From: DATGLE01 sp035294325
GTDB lineage: Bacteria; Chloroflexota; Ktedonobacteria; Ktedonobacterales; Ktedonobacteraceae
NCBI GenBank assembly: GCA_035294325.1
Contig: DATGLE010000227.1
Location: forward strand, 1 to 55,981
Direction: 5' to 3'
DNA length: 55,981 bases
A program made the position numbers and the translations under genes. Positions 50,406 to 55,981 of the stretch are shown here, in pieces (position 1 is the stretch's first letter; every line of letters begins with the position of its first letter). The notes below the pieces were generated by a model. The model was given only the letters and a program-made list of their open reading frames with translations, was not told where the DNA came from and ran no database searches.

Positions 50406-50484
50406 ATGGAGTATGTCGTGGGGAAAAATGCGCGCAGCGCATTTTTCCCCACGACATACTCCATCTGGCGAGCGCCGCAGGCGC
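50406..50484. repeat. 59-bp perfect palindrome plus GC-rich module (divergent intergenic)
   Basis: Perfect 28-nt arms (50406-50433 and 50437-50464, loop GCA; starting ATGGAGTATGTCGTGGGGAA) are followed 7 nt later by GCGCC-GCA-GGCGC (50472-50484). The neighbours are transcribed away from it on both sides. Confidence 0.88.
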
Positions 50485-50562
50485 GAGGACGCGCTGGCGC
50501 AGGAGCTTTTGTAACCCTCTGGCCGCGCTCTACGTGTAAGAAAAGTAACGTCGTAGCAACAA

Positions 50563-50618
50563 TGGGGGTGCAGGGGCGGCAGCCCCTGATGGAGCGCGGG
50601 GTGTTCCCCGCTCTTTTG
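50563..50618. repeat. GC-rich repeat, inverted relative of 36171-36230
   Basis: GGGGGTGCAGGGGCGGCAGC and GCGCGGGGTGTTCCCCGC match the reverse complement of the core of the 36123-36264 element with a few changes. It ends about 50 nt before the aldo/keto reductase gene. The full 50198-50664 stretch holds this, the tandem repeat and the palindrome, and no gene. Confidence 0.6.
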
Positions 50619-50664
50619 CATTCTCCCAGATGATGCAATCATAACGACGAAGGAGGGAGAAGAT

Positions 50665-51621
50665 ATGCAAACACGCCGGCTTGGCAATACACATATGGAG
50701 ATTACCCCTATCGGCCTGGGAGCGTGGGCGATGGGCGGCGGTGGCTGGGAATTTAGCTGGGGGCCGCAGGACGATGCGGAATCTATACGCACCATCCAGC
50801 GCGCGGTAGAACTGGGCATCAACTGGATCGATACCGCTGCCGTCTACGGTCTGGGCCACTCAGAAGAGGTCGTGGGCCGTGCGCTCAAAGAACTCGACAC
50901 CAGACCGTATATCTTCACCAAATGCTCGCTTGTTTGGGACGATAATGGCAAGGTTAGCAATAACCTGAAAGCGGCTTCAATCCGGCGCGAGGCTGAAGCC
51001 AGCTTGCGGCGACTCGGCGTCGACGCGATTGATCTGTATCAAATCCACTGGCCCAATCCCGAAGCCGATATCGAAGAGGGCTGGGGGGCAATGGCGCAGC
51101 TTAAGCAGGAGGGCAAGGTGCGCGCTATCGGTATCTCGAACTTTAGCGTCGAGCAGATGCGCCGCATCCAGAAAATCGCTCCTATTGACTCGCTTCAGCC
51201 GCCATACTCGCTGATCCATCCAGAAGCGGAAAGGGATGTCCTGCCGTTTTGCCAGCAGCACAATATCGGTGTTATCGTCTACTCGCCGATGGCCTCCGGC
51301 CTGTTGACAGGGACCATGACCAGGGAGCGCATTGAGCAGTTGCCTGCCGATGACTGGCGCAGGCGCGATCCCGATTTTCAGGAGCCGCGTCTCTCCCGCA
51401 ACCTGGAACTGGCTAAACTGCTCGATGACATTGCTTATCCGCACAACGTGCCGGCAGGTGTAATCGCCGTTGCCTGGACGCTGCACAACCCGGCGGTGAC
51501 GGGCGCCATCGTAGGCGCGCGCCATCCCAACCAGATTGAAGATATCGTGCCCGCCGCCGAGTTCCGCCTCACCGATCTGGAGATGGAGCAGATTAAGAAA
51601 TTTATGCGTGAGCATTCATAG
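50665..51621 (+). CDS. Aldo/keto reductase
   Basis: A 318-residue NADPH-dependent TIM-barrel reductase. The catalytic tetrad is complete: Asp56 and Tyr61 (WIDTAAVYG), Lys86 (FTKCSL) and His128 (YQIHWPN). The GVIVYSPMASGLLTG segment and the cofactor-binding GAIVGARHPNQIED near the end fit the YghZ/IolS-like group of family members acting on small aldehydes or sugar derivatives. GAAGGAGG precedes the ATG. A hairpin terminator follows, so it seems to be a single-gene unit; the sugar-kinase gene after it may nevertheless share a sugar-related role. Confidence 0.93.
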   Translation: MQTRRLGNTHMEITPIGLGAWAMGGGGWEFSWGPQDDAESIRTIQRAVELGINWIDTAAVYGLGHSEEVVGRALKELDTRPYIFTKCSLVWDDNGKVSNNLKAASIRREAEASLRRLGVDAIDLYQIHWPNPEADIEEGWGAMAQLKQEGKVRAIGISNFSVEQMRRIQKIAPIDSLQPPYSLIHPEAERDVLPFCQQHNIGVIVYSPMASGLLTGTMTRERIEQLPADDWRRRDPDFQEPRLSRNLELAKLLDDIAYPHNVPAGVIAVAWTLHNPAVTGAIVGARHPNQIEDIVPAAEFRLTDLEMEQIKKFMREHS

Positions 51622-51683
51622 ATCCTGTTGATGGGCGTGCAGAAGCAGGCTCCACTGGCTCTCTTCCTGGAGAAATATCGTAT

Positions 51684-51720
51684 TACATAATAGAGGGGAA
51701 ATACTCCCCTCTATTATGTA
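51684..51720 (+). terminator. Hairpin terminator after the aldo/keto reductase gene
   Basis: Sixteen-nt perfect arms (TACATAATAGAGGGGA at 51684-51699 and its complement at 51705-51720) with a 5-nt loop, 63 nt after the stop codon. The outer part is AT-rich; there is no long U-run. Confidence 0.6.
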
Positions 51721-51804
51721 TGTTACCAGGCAAAATCGGGAAGCCCTTCGTGTGCAGCCGTGCGCAGCAGGATATTACCGGTTCTGGTTATCAGGGAGAG
51801 AGCT

Positions 51805-53331
51805 ATGACGCAGAATGCCCGGCCGGCAGGGCCAGAGACTAATTTTCAGCCACCATTTGTACTCGGTCTTGATGTAGGCACATCGTCCACGCGCGCCCTG
51901 CTTTTCGATAGCCTGGGAGCAGTCGTTCCCGAGGTACTGGCACAGCGCACCTACAAGCTGACCACTTCAGCGCAGGGCGAGGTCTCCGTCGATGCCGATG
52001 CGCTGCTGGATGTTGTGGCGCTGACCATCAGCGACGCGCTCGCGGAGGCGGGGCCGCTGGCGCAGCAGATCTGCGCCGTGGCAATCGATACCTTCTGGCA
52101 TAGCCTGCTGGGAGTCGATAAAGCGGGCCGGCCCATTATGCCCCTCATTACCTGGGAGGATACGCGCCCGTACCAGGCCGCGCTTGCTTTACGCAAGCGG
52201 CTGGATGAGCGGGCGGTGCATGACCGCACAGGCGCGCGTTTCCACGCGAGCTACTGGCCCGCAAAGCTGCACTGGCTGGCGCAGGAGCAGCCCGAAACCT
52301 TCTCGCGCGCGGCGCAATGGCTCTCCTTCGGGGAATACCTGCACCGCCGGTTGCTGGGCAACTCTGTGTGTAGTCTCTCGATGGCCTCCGGCACTGGCAT
52401 GCTGGAGACGCGCGCGCGCGCCTGGGATAAGGAGCTGATGGAGGCGCTGGACGTGCGCCCGGAGCAACTTCCTGAGCCTGGCGACCTGCACGATAGCGTG
52501 CAGGGTCTCACCTCCGAGTACGCCTCGGCCTGGCCGGCCCTGCGCCATGTGCCCTGGTTCCCCGCTATTGGGGATGGCGCGGCGGCCTGTATTGGCTCCG
52601 GCTGCGCGAATACGGACACCTGGTCGCTCACTATAGGGACATCGAGCGCGCTGCGCGTGGTGGTGGCGCCGGAGCAGGTTGTGCCGCCGATGGGCCTCTG
52701 GCTCTACCTGATCGATGAGAAACGCGCGGTGCTCGGCGGCGCACTGAGCGAGGGCGGCAATCTGCTGAACTGGCTCGATACCGCGCTGCAACTCCCATCG
52801 CTGCGCAGCGCCGAGGGCCTGATCAAGGTGCTGGAGCCGGACGGCCACGGCCTGACCATCCTGCCCTTTATCTCCGGTGAGCGCAGCCTGGGCTGGCATG
52901 CCGAGGCGCGCATGACAGTTGCGGGCATCAGCATTCACACCTCACCGGCTGATCTGCTGCGCGCCGGTATGGAGGCGCTGGCCTACCAGATCCGGGCGGT
53001 CTACGAACAGCTTTGTGATGCGTTGAAAATGGAGCAAGGGCCGCAGAAGATCATCGGCAGCGGCGGCGCGCTGCTTGGCTCCACTGTCCTGCAAGGTATC
53101 ATCGCCGATACGCTTGGTGCGGCCATCTATCCCTCGCGCGATCACGAGGCGTCGGCGCGCGGTGCGGCGCTGCTCGCCCTGGAGGCGCTGGGCAAAATTC
53201 CCGATGTAGCGCAGGTTGCGCCCAATCTCGAAGCGCCGGTGCAGCCCGATGCCGGGCGCGGCGTTATCTACTGCAAAGCGGCGCAGCGCCAGCGCGAACT
53301 GTACCGGCTATTATTGGGTGATGAAGATTAA
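51805..53331 (+). CDS. FGGY-family carbohydrate kinase (gluconokinase-like)
   Basis: The ATG at 51805 follows GGGAGAG and gives 508 residues. The FGGY N-terminal domain opens with GLDVGTSSTRALLFD (phosphate 1) and contains ITWEDTRPYQAALALRKR near the sugar site. The C-terminal domain has SLTIGTSSALRVV (phosphate 2) and the adenosine motif IIGSGGALLGSTVLQGIIAD. GTSSTR at the start is typical of the gluconate-kinase-like subgroup, but xylulokinase- or glycerol-kinase-like activity cannot be excluded. No transporter or isomerase is adjacent; the preceding aldo/keto reductase is the only possible partner. Confidence 0.9.
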   Translation: MTQNARPAGPETNFQPPFVLGLDVGTSSTRALLFDSLGAVVPEVLAQRTYKLTTSAQGEVSVDADALLDVVALTISDALAEAGPLAQQICAVAIDTFWHSLLGVDKAGRPIMPLITWEDTRPYQAALALRKRLDERAVHDRTGARFHASYWPAKLHWLAQEQPETFSRAAQWLSFGEYLHRRLLGNSVCSLSMASGTGMLETRARAWDKELMEALDVRPEQLPEPGDLHDSVQGLTSEYASAWPALRHVPWFPAIGDGAAACIGSGCANTDTWSLTIGTSSALRVVVAPEQVVPPMGLWLYLIDEKRAVLGGALSEGGNLLNWLDTALQLPSLRSAEGLIKVLEPDGHGLTILPFISGERSLGWHAEARMTVAGISIHTSPADLLRAGMEALAYQIRAVYEQLCDALKMEQGPQKIIGSGGALLGSTVLQGIIADTLGAAIYPSRDHEASARGAALLALEALGKIPDVAQVAPNLEAPVQPDAGRGVIYCKAAQRQRELYRLLLGDED

Positions 53332-53349
53332 GATGATTAAAATTCACTA

Positions 53350-55032
53350 TCACTCGTATAGCATGTGCGTGGAGCCGTACAGCATTGCTTGTAGTTGCAG
53401 AACAACTTTTTCGGCTTCCGTCACATGGAACGCGCCCAGCACGTAGCGATCAGGGCGCACCAGCACATAGATATCGCGGCGCCGGCGCAGGAATGCTCCC
53501 AGTTCTCCCTCGCTATCCGCTACAACGAGGCAGCAGCTCTCTGTAGTGCTAGCGGCAATGTGCGCCGGAAGTATGCAGATCCGTCGCACGTCCAGCCTTG
53601 CCCATAGCTCGTCTTTCAGCGGAACAAAGGCTGCATCAGGTTTTTCATATAGCCTGAGCAGCGCGAAGCCGTTGCCGAGCACGTCATCGAGCAGTACGCG
53701 TTCCCCTGTCTGCGCCAGCACATAGGGCTGGGGAAGTAGAATGCCAGTGAGCGCCCGGCATACGCTGCTTTGGCCTGGAATGAGGAAGCCCCGCCGGTAT
53801 CGTGGTGTGGGTTTAACGCGCATTTCGCGAATGATTGAATGCAGCGCCGGGATTCTATTGGCGATGCCGCGAAAGAAAAAGTCGCGCAGCCCCACCGATG
53901 GCCGGCTGGTAAGCGTGATGATTGCCCCCAGAAGGGATGAGAGGAGGATCATCTGCGCGGTATGGGGAGCGCGCTCCTGTTGATAGCTCTCCAGCAGGCG
54001 CGGACCTGCCCGTCCTTGCAGCGCCATCTGGATCTTCCAGCAGAGGTTATGGGCGTCGCGCAGCCCGCTATTCATGCCCTGTCCGGCGAAGGGAGGCATA
54101 AGGTGTGCGGCGTCGCCGAGCAGAAAGACGCGTCCCTGAGAAAAGCGTGTGGCCTCAAGCGCGTGGAAGGTGTAGACCATCTGGCGAATGATTTGTGCCG
54201 GCGTCCCGCTCTGGCCGTTTCTCGCTGATCGTGGCTGTGTTGCGCGGGCCTGCTGGATGAGCGCCTGGATACGTCCCTGATCCAGAAGATCTTCCTCGCG
54301 TTCGCCTGGCAGCAGCATAAATTCCCAGCGCCGCCTGTGGCCGGGCGCGGGAATAGTAACCGCCGGGCGGTTGGGGTTGCAGAAGAAAATAGCGGCTGTG
54401 GTAGGGTCGTCGTCATTAACACAATCGACGACCAGCCAGCGCTGATCTACGCCACGCAGGAGGCCAGGTGGCCGCATCGCGATGCCTCGCGCCTGGCGGG
54501 TAGAGCTGCGCGCGCCATCGCAGGCCAGCGCATATGCGCATATTATCGTTAATTGCGCACCATCTTGCGCCCGCACCGTGAGCCACACAGACTCTTCATC
54601 CTGCTCGAAGGACTCGACGTTATGCCGGAAAAGGGCAGTGACGCCGGGGTAGCGTTCGAGTCCCTTGAGCAGCACAGCCTCGAATGTGGGCTGGTGGAAG
54701 GAAGACAGCGGGGGGTAGCCATTCCTCCTGCCTGTGGGTGCGACGCGGGCGAGGAAACGTCCTCCTGAGAGATAATAGGCATGGATGCCAGGCAGCACGG
54801 TGCGGAGGATCTCATCCTTCAAGCCAGCGGCCTGACAGATGCGCAGCCCCTCATCATCGATAGCGATTGCCTTTGGATAATCGCTCAGCCCTGCGTTGCG
54901 CTCAAGCAGAATGGTATCGATGCCGGCCCCGCCGAGCAGGTTAGCAGCCATGAGGCCCGTCGGCCCCGCTCCGATAATCGCGACGCTGGCATGGATCTCC
55001 CTGTGCTCCGCGTCGAGCTGTGCTTCGCTCAT
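53350..55032 (-). CDS. FAD-dependent aromatic monooxygenase (MhpA/PheA type)
   Basis: A class A flavoprotein hydroxylase of 560 residues. The N-terminal GxGxxG motif is VAIIGAGPTGLMAANLL (about 17-33), and the second FAD motif is GRVFLLGDAAHLMPPFAGQGMNSGL (about 300-325). ACDGARSSTR is the DG motif that binds both FAD and NADPH. The C-terminal region of about 150 residues is a thioredoxin-like extension found in 3-(3-hydroxyphenyl)propionate and related hydroxylases. The ring substrate is unknown. AGGAGG precedes the ATG. It follows the alpha/beta hydrolase gene by 19 nt on the same strand, so they form an operon; such pairs occur in aromatic breakdown. Confidence 0.92.
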   Translation of the reverse strand: MSEAQLDAEHREIHASVAIIGAGPTGLMAANLLGGAGIDTILLERNAGLSDYPKAIAIDDEGLRICQAAGLKDEILRTVLPGIHAYYLSGGRFLARVAPTGRRNGYPPLSSFHQPTFEAVLLKGLERYPGVTALFRHNVESFEQDEESVWLTVRAQDGAQLTIICAYALACDGARSSTRQARGIAMRPPGLLRGVDQRWLVVDCVNDDDPTTAAIFFCNPNRPAVTIPAPGHRRRWEFMLLPGEREEDLLDQGRIQALIQQARATQPRSARNGQSGTPAQIIRQMVYTFHALEATRFSQGRVFLLGDAAHLMPPFAGQGMNSGLRDAHNLCWKIQMALQGRAGPRLLESYQQERAPHTAQMILLSSLLGAIITLTSRPSVGLRDFFFRGIANRIPALHSIIREMRVKPTPRYRRGFLIPGQSSVCRALTGILLPQPYVLAQTGERVLLDDVLGNGFALLRLYEKPDAAFVPLKDELWARLDVRRICILPAHIAASTTESCCLVVADSEGELGAFLRRRRDIYVLVRPDRYVLGAFHVTEAEKVVLQLQAMLYGSTHMLYE

Positions 55033-55051
55033 GCCTTCCTCCTGTCGATGG

Positions 55052-55948
55052 CTACACCGGGTCCCGGCGCGGTTCGCCCGCCGCGAGAAACGCTTCGATC
55101 AGCGGCGTCACGATCTTATCCAGCGCGTACATAAAGAAGCGTTCCCGGCCCGCGACGACGTGATAGCCTGCACAGTTGGGCAAATGCTCCGCCAGCCAGC
55201 GCGTTTTGCTCTCGGGGGAGAGCGTATCGTCCGCGCGATTGATGAGCAGGACGGGCATGGTCAGTTCGCTGACGCGCTCCCGGATATCAAAATTGTGGAT
55301 GATGGGCAGCACCGAGAATTTGTATACGCGCGGCCACTGCTGAATTTTAGCAAACTGCTCCTCGATAAGATGCCGCGGGAGCGCGGGCAGGTGATGAGGG
55401 ACCGCGTTATGCTTATCATGCGCCGTGATGTAGTTGACGACCATGCCGCGCAGCAAGGTGGGGGGTAGAATGTGTTCGGCGGGCAGGCGCAGCAGAAGCT
55501 CGTGCAGGAGCCAGATGAGAGGATGCGGCGCAATACGGTAGTCGGCGGCCTGGGCGATGATGATGAGCGAGCGGCAGCGCCGAGGATAGCGCAGAGCGAA
55601 TTCGCAGAGCGTCATCGCGGCGTCGCCATGCCCGAGCAGATCGACGCACTGCAATTCCAGGCTGTCGAGCACCTGGCGCAGTTCTTCCGCGCGCTCCGCA
55701 AGGTCGATGGGGACGGTGCGCGTCTCTCTGCGACGATACAGGATGACGCGCCGCGACTCGCTCAAAGCGCGGATCTGGCGAGCGTAGACGAACTCAAGAT
55801 GTTCGAGAATGGGCACGAAGACCAGTGGTTCTCCGGCACCAATATCGATCAGTGGCAGATCCAGCCTGCCGACTGGCCTGCGCTGCCAGAGCGCTTCGAG
55901 ATACCGGACATCATCATGGAAGGTAGCATCATCGATCAAAGATTCCAC
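55052..55948 (-). CDS. Alpha/beta hydrolase fold protein lacking catalytic residues
   Basis: A 298-residue protein with a GTG start after AGGAG. The fold is recognisable: DIGAGEPLVFVP (first strand and oxyanion region), VDLLGHGDAAMTL where the nucleophile elbow should be, and MPVLLINRADDTLSPESK, the acid strand with its Asp. In the elbow the normal GHSxG is GHGDA (106-110), so the Ser is Gly108. The usual GH...E at the end is AGRERFFMY, so the catalytic His is replaced by Arg. It therefore looks non-hydrolytic, perhaps a binding or regulatory partner, or an unusual enzyme. It is the upstream gene of the operon with the FAD monooxygenase. Confidence 0.82.
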   Translation of the reverse strand: MESLIDDATFHDDVRYLEALWQRRPVGRLDLPLIDIGAGEPLVFVPILEHLEFVYARQIRALSESRRVILYRRRETRTVPIDLAERAEELRQVLDSLELQCVDLLGHGDAAMTLCEFALRYPRRCRSLIIIAQAADYRIAPHPLIWLLHELLLRLPAEHILPPTLLRGMVVNYITAHDKHNAVPHHLPALPRHLIEEQFAKIQQWPRVYKFSVLPIIHNFDIRERVSELTMPVLLINRADDTLSPESKTRWLAEHLPNCAGYHVVAGRERFFMYALDKIVTPLIEAFLAAGEPRRDPV

Positions 55949-55981
55949 ATCTCCTGAAAACCTGCTTAATGCTTACAAATG

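Noticed and set aside
50198..50638. N-terminal extension of the class V PLP enzyme
   Set aside because: It reads through the 44-bp tandem repeat and the palindrome; the conserved start of the enzyme is at 50197.

Overview
The window reads as chromosomal DNA of a GC-rich, free-living bacterium with single-membrane-type envelope features: signal-peptide lipoproteins, a class A penicillin-binding protein, flotillin/NfeD/PspA, and an HrcA-type heat-shock repressor. The response regulator with PATAN and Roadblock modules, the secreted Vgb-type propellers, the DoxX-Rieske protein and the abundance of GC-rich intergenic repeats suggest Chloroflexota, most likely Ktedonobacteria. This is inference from gene content; no rRNA or other phylogenetic marker was tested. 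No prophage, transposase, CRISPR array, rRNA or tRNA was recognised.

Layout. 1-86: N-terminus of a secreted protein leaving the left edge. 490-2364: a stand-alone HD-GYP protein and a primary-type sigma-70 factor, convergent. 2906-6666: a membrane protein and two tandem secreted Vgb-like beta-propellers. 6757-8444: a SnoaL-like protein and a Gfo/Idh/MocA oxidoreductase. 8545-12907: the hrcA-dnaK-dnaJ heat-shock cluster, read right to left, without grpE. 13143-16250: a class A PBP with an Asn-Gly repeat tail. 16519-22432: a membrane-anchored peptidase-like protein, dprA and a fused murF-alr. 22447-31368: two cupins, a lipid kinase, small membrane and secreted proteins, and a receiver-PATAN-Roadblock regulator followed by an unlisted 42-residue membrane protein. 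31649-35356: a membrane-stress module (pspA, flotillin, NfeD, small membrane protein). 35522-37510: an XRE regulator with a clear promoter and a DoxX-Rieske fusion. 37809-41606: a penicillin-acylase-family hydrolase and a polytopic membrane protein. 41718-47711: cysS behind a structured leader, then a pfpI-metH operon. 47814-50197: uraH, uraD and a class V PLP enzyme. 50665-55948: aldo/keto reductase, FGGY kinase, and an FAD monooxygenase preceded by an apparently inactive alpha/beta hydrolase.

How the genes fit together. The coding content is mainly housekeeping (transcription, protein folding, wall synthesis, DNA uptake, methionine and cysteine metabolism) mixed with envelope and secreted proteins. 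Clear functional units are hrcA-dnaK-dnaJ, the PspA/flotillin/NfeD set, uraD-uraH (last steps of urate oxidation) and the FAD monooxygenase pair.

The most unusual part is between the genes. At least ten intergenic regions carry near-perfect inverted repeats with 19-31 nt arms and loops mostly of 1-9 nt. Their sequences are unrelated to one another, yet many are flanked by a shared small GC-rich hairpin of the type AGCGCCGCAGGCGC or GCGCGGCTCCGCCGCGC. Three lie between divergent genes, where no transcript should end. A second noteworthy item is a candidate pseudoknotted leader RNA upstream of cysS.
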